From: an uncultured bacterium
Lineage (GTDB): Bacteria; Bacillota; Clostridia; Christensenellales; UBA1242
Assembly (NCBI GenBank): GCA_949474265.1
Contig: CASXBC010000009.1
Span: forward strand, 1-39,586
Length of the DNA stretch: 39,586 nucleotides
Direction: 5' to 3'
A program made the translations under genes and the position numbers. The notes beneath the pieces are model-generated. The model made no database searches. It was not told the DNA's origin and saw only the letters and a program-made list of their open reading frames with translations. Of this stretch, positions 1 through 9,800 are shown one piece after another. Within the stretch, counting starts at the first letter, position 1. The number at the start of each line of letters is the position of its first letter.

Positions 1-24
1 TCCGCCCCGCCCCGCTTTACTAAA

Positions 25-48
25 ATTGAATATATTTAAATATTCAAT
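25..48. repeat. Perfect inverted repeat upstream of the lipoprotein gene
   Basis: Two 9-bp arms (ATTGAATAT at 25-33 and its complement at 40-48) flank a 6-bp AT spacer and end 9 bp before the start codon. It could be an operator or a 5'-UTR hairpin replacing a normal ribosome site; there is no U-run, so it is not a terminator. The first 15 bases of the window are unusually GC-rich compared with everything after them. Confidence 0.5.
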
Positions 49-57
49 GGTATACAG

Positions 58-3000
58 ATGAAAAAATTATTAACAACCATGTTTGCAATGATGTTTGGGT
101 TGGCACTTATGATAAGTGGCGGTGTTTTTTTGTCAGGCTGTGAAAATGATAAATATCAAGAAAAGTCAAGTGTTTCGGTAGAGGACGGCAGTGATAACCA
201 AAAAATTGAAGTTGAGGCGACTTTACCTTCGAGAAATAACATTTACTATGATGCAGGTGGAGGCATATTTGAATATCCAAGAGGCTATCAAATATCGCAA
301 ATGTCATTGTCAAACTACGGATATGGGTTTGAGGTGAATGCGGCAGGTTATCTTGAGAGTCAAAACAAAGGCGTCAACAATTCTTATGCAATGGTAAAAA
401 TAGCGTTTACTGCAGAGAAAGCTTCAGCAAGTTTTTCAATTAAGTATATAAGCTATGGCGAGTCAAATTTCGATTATGCTATATTTGGTAATCTAGACCA
501 AACTTTGACAGAAAGTTATACTGCGGATAGCACATATTACAAAAGAACTTATGGGGAAGCCTCTCCAGATGAAAAAATAATAACATATTCAAATATATCT
601 TCTGGGAGACACTTTATTTATGTAAAGTTTAGGAAAGATGGTTCAGGACATTATAATAATGACAGCCTGCAACTATTTTTTGAACATGATTTTAGCAACA
701 ATAATTTGAACAATGGAACATGGAAATTTCAGTTTAAAGGTATGAAGTATGGCACATTGCCAACTGCGACAAGAGAGGGGTATGAATTTAAAGGCTGGTA
801 TATAAATGATGACGATAATATGGTGCCACCATTAAGTTGTTGGACTTTTTTGGGAGGAGCGACATACAATTCTTCAACAGGAGAAATTTATTTGCCAAAT
901 CAAGACTCTCAAGCATTGAGCCCGCTTATTTATGTTGGTGATACTGCAATAAAGCAACATCTTATGTATAATATGTCTGTTGAGTTTATGTGCCCAACAT
1001 CACCGACATCTTCTACCGGAGAGTCAATGATTGGTGGTGCAGGATATTTTAATGCAAACAAAGAAAGATACAGCGGAAATGGCTGGGCAAGAGCTACAAA
1101 TGGTGCTGGAGTTTGGACACTTGGTCAGCAAGGATATGGTGGAGCTGAATATGTTGGCTCTGGAGATATTCAATATATTCAAATGGATTTTAGTCGAAGT
1201 TCAACATATGCAAATGACCCGTACTACATAAGAAACCCAAAGCTCTGGATTTCTGGTTGTGATGGGAGAAAGGTAGAAGAAAATCACACCGTTGAAAGTT
1301 TCTCAAAGCTTTATGCACGCTGGGAGCCAATAAAATATACTGTGTCGTTTGATGCTCCAAATTTATGGGAGAACTATAGAAAAGAGTACTACTCCAATAG
1401 TGGAACAGAGATTGAGTTTTTGGATGACTACATTGATGATTATGCTGGTCAAAGGCGTATAGTGTATAAAGTTAAAAGTGTAGGAAATGATGGAGGACCA
1501 TATTTTTATAAGACAAGGCTTTTAGCTGGAGAAACTTATGTTTGGTCGGTTCATATCAGGAATAGGAGTAATAGAGCATTTACTGTTCAGTTAATGGGTT
1601 GTGAACAAGGAGGTTTAAAAAGTGTTAATATTACGAATGATTGGCAGTTGGTCACTCATGAATTTGTGGCAAATAACAACTCTGTTCAATCTTTCGTTAT
1701 ATATGGCGGTTATCAAGTAGGAGATGAGATTGATATGGCGAATTTATCTGTGCAGAAGAAATCTGACATAAAGAGCAAAAATGCTATTCAGTCTTTAAAA
1801 AAGAATTATGGAGAGTCGTACGGAAACTTGCCTGTTGATTATGTAAAAAGGGATAATTACTCATTTGAAGGTTTTTATCAGAAGAAAAATTATTTAAACA
1901 GTAGCAACATGAATGCAATGATGAGTTATTTCAATAGTCAAAACAGTGAGTCAAATAAGATGCTTTATGAAGGAAATGGCGTTTATTCTTGGACAGGTGG
2001 TACAGCAAATTTTAGTGGTACAGAGTTTATTTGTTATGACCCAAAGTTGATTGTTGGTGCTACCTATAGGATTTCTTATACAGCAAAGTCATATAAAGAT
2101 GCCTCTACAGAAACCCCTTTCTATTGCTCACTTTGCCCTGCATCAAAAAGCAGTTATGAATATTGGGGAAGTGGAAATTTGCTTGTCAACACCTCAGGTG
2201 AATGGGATAGATATTCTTATACCTTTGTCGTGCCTTCAAATTTTGGTGGATTTACTACAGTTTGGTATTCAAGTGGGCGTTGTTATTTTAAGGATATAAC
2301 TTTGGAGAGGGTTGATGTTGATGATTTTGAAAAGGAGATTACTTCATCCAGCACTTACAATTTGTTGAGTGACCAAATTTTATATACAAAGTGGAGCCCT
2401 ATTGCAATTACAAACACTGTTCATCTTAGAACAATCAATAAAGATGGCTCTTATTCTGATAGTGATGACAATTCAGGTGGAAGTGCTGTTGTAAGTTGGT
2501 ATGCAACCTCAGGTACGCAAGTAAATTTTCAATCGACAAATCAAACTGAGAAAATTAAAACTTATACAGCACATAAGGCACAAAGTTTCCAGATTTCTGC
2601 AACTGCAAAAACAGGGTTTGCCTTTGTTGGTTTTTCGACTAGTTCGACTCCAAGTGATGCAATAAAAAATCCAACGACTAGTCCTGCAAGTGCGACAACT
2701 TACAATCCAACAACCAATACGAATTATTATGTATATTTTAAGAAAGTAAGCGAAAACTTGCTCAAATATGATGAGACTGATAAGTATTTCTATTTTGAGG
2801 ACGGAGAATATCCTCAAGGAGAGGCAAGCAATACATCAACCTTAAACAGTTCTGCAAAGGCGAATGGAGAGAGTTTTACTTACTGTGATGGAAAAAGTGA
2901 AGTGTCTATCCCTGTTTATACTTATTCAAACAACAGATATGTAAAAGTTACAGCTAGAGGTCTGACTAAGTGGTTTAAGTTTGAGCCAATCAGGTGGCGT

Positions 3001-3636
3001 ATATCTGATTATGGAGTAGCAAAAACAGAGAGAAATATCTCCAAATACACTTCGCTTTACAGCTTAAAAAATTATTCTTCTTATGCAACAAATTTTATGG
3101 CAGTAAGTGATTTGATTCTTGGAGTTGGAGCAATGCACAATACTAGAAAAATTGATGAAAACTTGAAAGATGAAAATGGAGTTCTTTCTGGTACATATTC
3201 AAGAGAATTAATAGCTTATCAAAATGTTATGAACACAACAAATGGAGTCTCATTAAAGGTTAATTTTTCTGTAAATACAAGTTATATAGACATAGATAGA
3301 TATGGATGTACAGAAATTAATGAGGGTCAGGCAGTTAGAAATAGTGTGGATGATTTTGGTTGGGCAGAGTCATGTTCTGCTCCAATTAGGATAGTTTCAG
3401 TTAAAGAGTTGGAAACAATAGGTTTTGTAAATATGAATGCAAGAGCTAGTGATATGGTGGCATTTATATTGGGTGTGCGTAATGACCAAGTGAGTTATTG
3501 GACGAGAAATTTGTCAAACCTTGGTGCAGGCGTTGCGATTTCTGCATCAGGAACGAAAGTTCGACCTTGGCTTGATGAAGTCATGGGAGTGAGATTTGCT
3601 TACACCTTTAGAGAAGGCTCAAATATAATTTCTTAA
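58..3636 (+). CDS. Very large surface lipoprotein with InlB-like repeats and DUF6273-like C-terminus
   Basis: A 1192-residue predicted exported lipoprotein. The N-terminus is Met-Lys-Lys, a hydrophobic stretch, then a lipobox (LSGC), so Cys28 or so should be lipidated and the protein tethered to the outer face of the membrane. InlB B-repeat / Listeria-Bacteroides-like strands are visible at about residues 241 (GYEFKGWY), 419 (YARWEP), 600 (NYSFEGFY) and 776 (YTKWSP). The segments between them resemble carbohydrate-binding jelly-roll modules (GETYVWSVHIRN at about 490; GATYRISYTAK at about 665). The last 220 residues (KFEPIRWRISDYG near 972, YWTRNL near 1147, a final GVRFAYTF) resemble the DUF6273 domain common in gut Firmicutes surface proteins. 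No good Shine-Dalgarno precedes the ATG. A terminator follows directly, so it is probably monocistronic. The likely role is adhesion or glycan binding, but no catalytic motif is seen. Confidence 0.85.
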   Translation: MKKLLTTMFAMMFGLALMISGGVFLSGCENDKYQEKSSVSVEDGSDNQKIEVEATLPSRNNIYYDAGGGIFEYPRGYQISQMSLSNYGYGFEVNAAGYLESQNKGVNNSYAMVKIAFTAEKASASFSIKYISYGESNFDYAIFGNLDQTLTESYTADSTYYKRTYGEASPDEKIITYSNISSGRHFIYVKFRKDGSGHYNNDSLQLFFEHDFSNNNLNNGTWKFQFKGMKYGTLPTATREGYEFKGWYINDDDNMVPPLSCWTFLGGATYNSSTGEIYLPNQDSQALSPLIYVGDTAIKQHLMYNMSVEFMCPTSPTSSTGESMIGGAGYFNANKERYSGNGWARATNGAGVWTLGQQGYGGAEYVGSGDIQYIQMDFSRSSTYANDPYYIRNPKLWISGCDGRKVEENHTVESFSKLYARWEPIKYTVSFDAPNLWENYRKEYYSNSGTEIEFLDDYIDDYAGQRRIVYKVKSVGNDGGPYFYKTRLLAGETYVWSVHIRNRSNRAFTVQLMGCEQGGLKSVNITNDWQLVTHEFVANNNSVQSFVIYGGYQVGDEIDMANLSVQKKSDIKSKNAIQSLKKNYGESYGNLPVDYVKRDNYSFEGFYQKKNYLNSSNMNAMMSYFNSQNSESNKMLYEGNGVYSWTGGTANFSGTEFICYDPKLIVGATYRISYTAKSYKDASTETPFYCSLCPASKSSYEYWGSGNLLVNTSGEWDRYSYTFVVPSNFGGFTTVWYSSGRCYFKDITLERVDVDDFEKEITSSSTYNLLSDQILYTKWSPIAITNTVHLRTINKDGSYSDSDDNSGGSAVVSWYATSGTQVNFQSTNQTEKIKTYTAHKAQSFQISATAKTGFAFVGFSTSSTPSDAIKNPTTSPASATTYNPTTNTNYYVYFKKVSENLLKYDETDKYFYFEDGEYPQGEASNTSTLNSSAKANGESFTYCDGKSEVSIPVYTYSNNRYVKVTARGLTKWFKFEPIRWRISDYGVAKTERNISKYTSLYSLKNYSSYATNFMAVSDLILGVGAMHNTRKIDENLKDENGVLSGTYSRELIAYQNVMNTTNGVSLKVNFSVNTSYIDIDRYGCTEINEGQAVRNSVDDFGWAESCSAPIRIVSVKELETIGFVNMNARASDMVAFILGVRNDQVSYWTRNLSNLGAGVAISASGTKVRPWLDEVMGVRFAYTFREGSNIIS

Positions 3637-3640
3637 CATT

Positions 3641-3667
3641 AAAAAGAGAGGCAATGCCTCTTTTTTT
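3641..3667 (+). terminator. Intrinsic terminator after the lipoprotein gene
   Basis: A-rich 5' arm with GAGAGGC, three-base loop, GCCTCTT and a seven-T run, starting 4 bp after the stop codon. Confidence 0.85.
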
Positions 3668-3700
3668 AACAGCCAATAAAAGTCTTTCATAAAAAAGAAT

Positions 3701-4588
3701 ATGTTTAAAAAATTTTGTTGTATTGAAAATGCCGACATGTCTCGTTATAGCACTATCAAACTTGGTGGGCATGTAAGGTGGTTGCTCTTTCCTAGAGATG
3801 AGGTTGAGTTTGTTGAGGCTTATCAGATTTCAAAAAAAGCAGGTTATGAACCTGTTGTCTTTGGCAATGGGAGCAACATCCTTTTTGATATTGATTTTTT
3901 TGACGGTGTGGTAATCTCAACAAGATATCTTGGAAGGATTGAGAGGCTTGAAGATGCAAGAGTAAGCGTTGGTGCTGGTGTAAATTTGTTTTTATTAAAC
4001 TCAAAGTTGGCACAAATGGAGCTTGGAGGGATGGAGTGGTCTTACGGTATCCCTGCAAGCCTTGGTGGTCTAATTTATATGAACGGTGGTGCCTTTGGAA
4101 GTGAAATTAAAGATGTTTTGGAAAGTGTAACTGTTTTTGACGGAGAAAAGATATTTGAGTTAAAACAGGAGCACTTAAATTTTTCATATCGAAACTCAGG
4201 ACTTGGGAAACTGACCGTTTTAGGTGGCGTTTTAAGGCTTTTTGACAAGGATTCGTCGAAAATTCTTGAAACCATGGCAGATGTTTTAGAGAAAAGAAAA
4301 AACTCTCAACCTTATGAAAAACCGTCACTTGGAAGTGTTTTTAAGAGGGTGCAAGCCTCTGAAGTTTTGTATCCTGCAAAAATGATTGACAGTTTAGGGC
4401 TTAAAGGTGTTAAAATAGGTGGAGTAGAGATTTCAACCAAGCATGCAGGATTTATTATAAACTCAGAAAATGGCACAGCAGAAGATTTTAAAAGCTTGGT
4501 TGAATTGATAGAAAAAAAAGTAAAGCAAAAATATCAAATTGAGCTTGAAAGAGAAGTGATTTATTTGAGTGAAAGGAGCAGAAGATGA
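3701..4588 (+). CDS. murB: UDP-N-acetylenolpyruvoylglucosamine reductase (MurB)
   Basis: FAD- and NADPH-dependent reduction of UDP-GlcNAc-enolpyruvate to UDP-MurNAc, the second committed cytosolic step of peptidoglycan precursor synthesis. The 295 residues match the usual MurB length. Visible are the N-terminal STIKLGG start of the FAD-binding domain, the flavin loop GNGSNIL at about residue 55, IPASLGG and NGGAFG near 120-130, the conserved SYRNS, the GSVFKR motif carrying the catalytic serine, and the C-terminal catalytic-type glutamate in LEREV. The ATG has only a weak upstream purine stretch; Met13 is an alternative but would cut into the domain start. The stop overlaps dtd by 4 bp (ATGA), so the two are probably translationally coupled. 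Confidence 0.97.
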   Translation: MFKKFCCIENADMSRYSTIKLGGHVRWLLFPRDEVEFVEAYQISKKAGYEPVVFGNGSNILFDIDFFDGVVISTRYLGRIERLEDARVSVGAGVNLFLLNSKLAQMELGGMEWSYGIPASLGGLIYMNGGAFGSEIKDVLESVTVFDGEKIFELKQEHLNFSYRNSGLGKLTVLGGVLRLFDKDSSKILETMADVLEKRKNSQPYEKPSLGSVFKRVQASEVLYPAKMIDSLGLKGVKIGGVEISTKHAGFIINSENGTAEDFKSLVELIEKKVKQKYQIELEREVIYLSERSRR

Positions 4589-5025
4589 AAGCGGTTGTGC
4601 AAGTTGTAAAGAAAGCATGTCTTTCTGTGGATGGACAAGTTGTGTCAAAGATTGGCAAGGGTTTGGTTGTCTTTTTTTGTGTTGAAAAAGGTGATGATGA
4701 AGAAAAAATGAGATATATAATTAAAAAGCTTGCTGGACTTCGGATTTTTGCTGATGAAAACGGAAAAACTAATCTATCTGTGAAAGAGGTTAATGGAGAA
4801 ATCTTGTTTGTTTCGCAATTTACTTTGGCGGGTGACTGTGAGAGGGGATTTCGTCCAAGTTTTTTTTGTGCAGAGGAGCCAGAAAAGGCAAAGGCTATGT
4901 ATGAAAAAGCTGGGAATATGCTTTCAAGCGAAGTGGGTAAGCCTGTTAAGTTTGGAGTGTTTGGTGCGGATATGCAAATAGAGCAAACAAATGATGGACC
5001 TTTTACCATTTTACTTCAAAAATAA
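4585..5025 (+). CDS. dtd: D-aminoacyl-tRNA deacylase (Dtd)
   Basis: Hydrolyses D-amino acids (and mischarged glycine) from tRNA, a cytosolic translation-proofreading homodimer. The 146-residue length is typical. The two family signatures are present: SQFTLAG around residue 77 and NDGPFT near the C-terminus, which together form the active site through main-chain contacts. The start is set by the GGAG at 4573-4577 and the ATGA overlap with murB. In Bacillus dtd normally follows relA, so pairing with murB is a local arrangement. Confidence 0.97.
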   Translation: MKAVVQVVKKACLSVDGQVVSKIGKGLVVFFCVEKGDDEEKMRYIIKKLAGLRIFADENGKTNLSVKEVNGEILFVSQFTLAGDCERGFRPSFFCAEEPEKAKAMYEKAGNMLSSEVGKPVKFGVFGADMQIEQTNDGPFTILLQK

Positions 5026-5061
5026 ATGGATAAAATAAAATTATCAAAAGAGCGTTGTTGC

Positions 5062-5090
5062 TTGTCAAAAATATAGAAAACTGATAAAAT
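5062..5090 (+). promoter_or_regulatory. Extended -10 promoter for the PHP-whiA-dnaE operon
   Basis: TTGTCA (5062-5067), 17-bp spacer, TAAAAT (5085-5090) preceded by TGA at the extended -10 position. The PHP start codon is 22 bp downstream with GGAG at 5101-5104 between. Confidence 0.7.
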
Positions 5091-5111
5091 AGATGAATAA
5101 GGAGTTTTGAT

Positions 5112-5876
5112 ATGTTGTTATATGGTGATTATCACACACACACCACTTATTCAAGACATAAGCATGGCAAAGGTACAGTGCTTGAAAATGCTTCTGTGGC
5201 TGCTGACAAGGGCTTGAAAGAGATTGCAATCACTGACCATGGTTTCAATCATTGGGCTTTTGGTCTTAGAAGAAAAAATATCCCTCAACTTCAAGAAGAC
5301 GTTTTAAATGCCAAGGAAATCACAGGCGTCAATGTGCTTTTGGGCGTTGAAGCAAATCTTATTTCTTTGGATGGAGTTATTGACATAAAAGAAATGGATT
5401 ATGATTTTTTGGATGTTATTTTGATGGGCTATCACAGACTTGTAAACACTGAGACATTCAAAGACAAAATGCTTCTCAATTGGGCAAACGCATTTTCTGG
5501 AAAGTTTAGACCAAGTGCTGAGAGAATAAATCGAAACACCACAGCACTTCTCAAAACGTTGGACAAGTATCCTATTGATGTAATTACGCATCTCAATTAT
5601 GGTTTTGAGACAGACACTATTGCTGTTGCAAAAATGGCAAAGCAAAAAGGGGTGTTTATAGAACTTAATGGCAAGAGGATTTGTTTTACCGAAGAAGAAA
5701 TTGCCATAATGAAAGATGAAGGAGTTAAGTTTATTGTAAACTCAGACGCTCACGCACCAGACAAGGTGGGAGAAGTTAACAATGGACTCAATCTTATTTA
5801 CAAATACGACATTCCACTTTCACAGGTGGTAAATGTTGATAAAATTCCAAAGTTCCACAAGAAAAGAGGCATCTAA
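5112..5876 (+). CDS. PHP-domain phosphoesterase (YcdX-like)
   Basis: Predicted metal-dependent phosphoesterase of the PHP superfamily, 254 residues, made of the PHP domain alone. Metal-binding motifs run in the expected order: DYHTHTTYS at residues 6-14, ITDHG near 40, GVEAN near 79, a mid-protein GYH, and NSDAH near 210. The related stand-alone enzymes act on small phosphate esters; the substrate here is not known. RBS GGAG lies 8 bp before the ATG. The stop TAA shares one base with the whiA ATG. In many Clostridia this gene sits in a murB-PHP-rapZ-yvcK-whiA-dnaE cluster, so its presence here fits synteny although rapZ and yvcK are absent. Confidence 0.9.
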   Translation: MLLYGDYHTHTTYSRHKHGKGTVLENASVAADKGLKEIAITDHGFNHWAFGLRRKNIPQLQEDVLNAKEITGVNVLLGVEANLISLDGVIDIKEMDYDFLDVILMGYHRLVNTETFKDKMLLNWANAFSGKFRPSAERINRNTTALLKTLDKYPIDVITHLNYGFETDTIAVAKMAKQKGVFIELNGKRICFTEEEIAIMKDEGVKFIVNSDAHAPDKVGEVNNGLNLIYKYDIPLSQVVNVDKIPKFHKKRGI

Positions 5877-6841
5877 TGAGTTTTTCACGAGAATCAAAAG
5901 AAGAAATTTTAAAGGCAGATTTTGAAGATGACACATGTGCTATTGCATTTATGTCAGGGCTTTTTCATTCTTGTGGACAAATTTCAAAAAGTGAAAACAA
6001 AATTTATATAAAGATTGTCTCTGACGTTGAAAAACTTATAGCATTCTGTGAAAAGACAATCAAAAAGCTTTATGGTGATGATATTCAGGTTGAAATTGGT
6101 GACAATTACAGTATAAATAAAAATACCTATTATGAAATTAAATTTGAAATAGAAAAGTTTAAACAATTGCTGCTTGACACAGGCATGATAGATATTGAAA
6201 ACGGAGAAAAAACTTTTACCTTTGCCATTGACAAAAATCTCTTGCTTGAGGATGAGGCAAGGCGTGCATTCATAAAAGGAGTTTACATTGGCTCAAGCAC
6301 TTCAAGCATAAAACTTTCGCAAGACAGCATGCAAAGCCATGGCTCTGGTTATCACATGGAATTTGTTTCTCAAAGCCATGAGTTTCTGGTGGAGTTTTCT
6401 GCCATTTTGGCACAATATAATATTATTGGCAAAATATTCGAGAGAAAAAACTCCTTTGTGTTTTATATTAAAGATGTAAACACTATTCAGGACCTGTTGG
6501 CACTTATGGGGGCAAATAAATGTGTTCTTGACCTTTCTAATGAAATAGTGACTAGAGAACTTAGAAACAAGGTAAATCGCCAAGTTAACTGTATCAATGC
6601 AAACATAAACAAAACGGTTGAGGCTAGTATGAAACAAGTGGCTGCAATTAATACAATAATAAATACAATTGGGCTTGAAAGCTTGCCAGAAGACTTGCAA
6701 GAGATTGCTGTGTTGAGACTTGCAAATCAAGAAGACAGTCTTGATGAACTTTTAAAGCTTTCTACTATAAAACTGACACGCTCTGGGTTGAACCACAGGT
6801 TTAGAAAGTTAATCAAGATTGCAAGCACTTTGGAGGAATAA
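5876..6841 (+). CDS. whiA: DNA-binding protein WhiA
   Basis: WhiA couples a degenerate LAGLIDADG homing-endonuclease fold to a C-terminal helix-turn-helix. In actinobacteria it controls sporulation septation, in Bacillus division and chromosome segregation. The 321 residues are normal length. Family marks: start MSFSRESKEEIL, AFIKGVYIGSSTSS near residue 130 (the first degenerate LAGLIDADG helix), YHMEF near 158, then the linker NRQVNCINANINKT near 235 and the C-terminal HTH region LRLANQEDSLDELL followed by SGLNHRFRKL. It starts on the last base of the previous stop (TAATG), so it is translationally coupled. Confidence 0.95.
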   Translation: MSFSRESKEEILKADFEDDTCAIAFMSGLFHSCGQISKSENKIYIKIVSDVEKLIAFCEKTIKKLYGDDIQVEIGDNYSINKNTYYEIKFEIEKFKQLLLDTGMIDIENGEKTFTFAIDKNLLLEDEARRAFIKGVYIGSSTSSIKLSQDSMQSHGSGYHMEFVSQSHEFLVEFSAILAQYNIIGKIFERKNSFVFYIKDVNTIQDLLALMGANKCVLDLSNEIVTRELRNKVNRQVNCINANINKTVEASMKQVAAINTIINTIGLESLPEDLQEIAVLRLANQEDSLDELLKLSTIKLTRSGLNHRFRKLIKIASTLEE

Positions 6842-6843
6842 GA

Positions 6844-9800
6844 ATGGGAGAATTTGTACACTTGCATGTCCATACTGAATATTCGCTTTTGGATGGAATA
6901 GCTAGAGTAAAAAAATTGGTCGAGATGACAAAAGAACGAGGCTGTCGTGCTGTTGCCATAACTGACCATGGAAATATGTACGGCACTCTGCAGTTTTTTG
7001 AAGAATGCATCAAAGAAGGCATAAAACCAATATTGGGTTGTGAATTTTATATTTGTAATGACCTTCACAGAAAAAGTGGAAAAGATGACATGGGACATCT
7101 TGTTTTGCTCGCTAAAAATAATGAGGGTTTTCACAATCTTTTGAAACTAAATGAAATAGCTTTTTGTGAGGGTTATTATTATAAACCAAGAATTGATTAT
7201 AAGGTCTTGCAAGAACACAGTGAAGGTGTGATTTGTCTTTCTGCTTGTATTGCTGGGCATATCCCTCAACTTATTTTGCAAAGACGCTTTGATGAAGCTG
7301 AGGCTCTGATACTTAAGATGAATGACATGTTTGCGAAAGGTGATTTCTATCTTGAAATTCAAAATCATGGCTTGCCAGAGCAAAAACTTGTCAATGAATT
7401 TTTGGCTCAGATGTCAAAAAAGCATTCCATAAAGATGGTTGCAACCAATGACGTGCATTATCTCAACAAAGAAGATGCTGAGATGCAAGACATTTTGATG
7501 TGCGTGCAGATGAGTAAGTTTTTGGACGACCCAGACAGAATGAAGTTTTCAACAGACGAGTTTTATCTCAAAACTTATGATGAGATGAAAGAGGCTATGG
7601 TGGGTTATGAAGAGTCACTTGAAACAACTCTTGAGATTGCAGACAAATGTGATGTGACAATCCAAACCAAGTCGCTTGGTGAAATTTATGGGATTGACCA
7701 AAGATATAAATTGCCAAGCTCAAAAAACTTTATTCCTGTTTATGCTCCTGAGACAGGGGAGTCACCTTATGATTTCCTCCGAAGAATATCTTATGAGGGG
7801 CTTCACAGAAATTATAAAGAGATAACTCAAGAGCTTATTGATAGACTTGAGATGGAGCTTGAAATTATTGAAAGTCAAGGCTTTGTTGAATATTTCTTGA
7901 TTGTGTGGGACTATATAAATTACGCTGAATCAGTTGGAATCCCTGTTGGTCCTGGGCGTGGAAGCGGTGCAGGAAGTTTGGTCGCTTACTGCTCAGGAAT
8001 CACTAAAGTCGACCCAATCAGATATAATTTGTTCTTTGAAAGATTTATAAATAAAGAACGTGTATCAATGCCAGACTTTGACGTTGACTTTTGCATGGAT
8101 AGACGTGGAGAAGTTATTGAATATTCAAAAAGAAGATATGGCGTAGACCATGTGGCAAACATTGTTACATTTGGATGTATGCAGGCTAAAAATGCCATTA
8201 GAGATGTTGCTAGAGTGCTCCGTATTCCAAACGCAGAAGTCATGAAAGTTACAAAACTGATACCAGGGAAATTGCCTGATGGTATCAAGCGACCTCCGGT
8301 GTTGAAATATTATTTTGGAACAACCGGAAAACCTGAAAATGACAAGTTTATCATTCCTGAGCTTAGAGAGATTTATGACACCAACGAAGACATGAAACAC
8401 GTTGCCGACCTTGCAATCAAACTTGAAGGAGTGCCAAGAAATGTCTCTACTCACGCATGTGGGGTTTTGATTGCTCCAGAACCTGTTTCAAACTTTGTGC
8501 CTGTTGCCCTTTCCGAAGGTCAGCGTGTGACTCAATACAACATGATTGAGTTGGAACACATGGGGCTTTTGAAGATGGACTTTTTGGGACTTCGTACACT
8601 TACGGATATTAAGAAAAGCTGTGATTATATCTATGAAAACTTTGGAAAGAAAATAGATTTTTATGATGGCTCGCTCACTTATGATGACCCAAAGGTGTTT
8701 GAAATGCTTGCAAATGGAAACACGGATGCAGTTTTCCAACTTGAAAGTGCTGGCTTTAAAAAGTTTATGAAAGAACTTAAGCCAACCTGTTTGGAAGATA
8801 TTGTCGCTGGTGTTTCAATGTATAGACCTGGACCAATGGATTCTATTCCAAAATTTGTTCAAAACAAACACAATCCAGATATGATTGTCTATGATGACCC
8901 ATGTCTTGAGGACATCTTGGACGTAACTTATGGCTGTATCGTTTATCAAGAACAAGTTATGAAAATTGTTCAAGTTATGGGTGGTTACAGCCTTGGTCAA
9001 GCGGATAATATTAGACGTATCATGGGAAAAAAGCAGGTTGAAAAGATTGACCAAGAGAGAAAGAAGTTTGTTGACGGTTGGGAGGACCCTTCTGGCAAAG
9101 CAAGTATTCCTGGTGCGGTTAAACTTGGTCACGACAGAGAAGTTGCTGAGAAGATTTTTGATGAAATGAAAGAATTTGCAAAATACGCCTTCAACAAATC
9201 TCATGCTTGTGCTTATGCCCACGTAACTTATCAAACTGCTTATTTGAAATATTATTATGAAACAGAGTTTTTGACTGCTATTTTAAACAATCGTATCACA
9301 AGTGCGGATAGCATTACAAAATATATCTCTTTTGCAAGAACTGAAGGAATTGAAGTCTTGCCTCCACACATAAACAAAAGCTATTCTTATTTTCATACCG
9401 AGGGAAAGAGCATTCGCTTTGGACTTGGTGGTTTGAAACATGTTGGTACTGCTGTGACAGACAACATTATTAAAGAGAGAGATGAAAATGGAGAATTTAA
9501 AAGCTTTGATGATTTTGTTACCAGAGCTGTCAAATTTGGCATAAATAAAAAAGCCATTGAGTGTTTGATTCTCAGTGGAGCTTTTGACTGTTTTGAAAAA
9601 AACAGGTCTCAATTTATGGCTGTTTATGAAAATATTGTTGACAGAGCAAACAAAGACAAGAAAAACAGTCAACTTGGACAGATTTCTTTCTTTGTTGATT
9701 TTGGTGGTGAAGCTTTAGAAGACAAAATTGAATATCCTGATATAAAAGAATTTAACAAGAAAACCTTGCTTAGATATGAGAGGGACATCATTGGAGTTTA

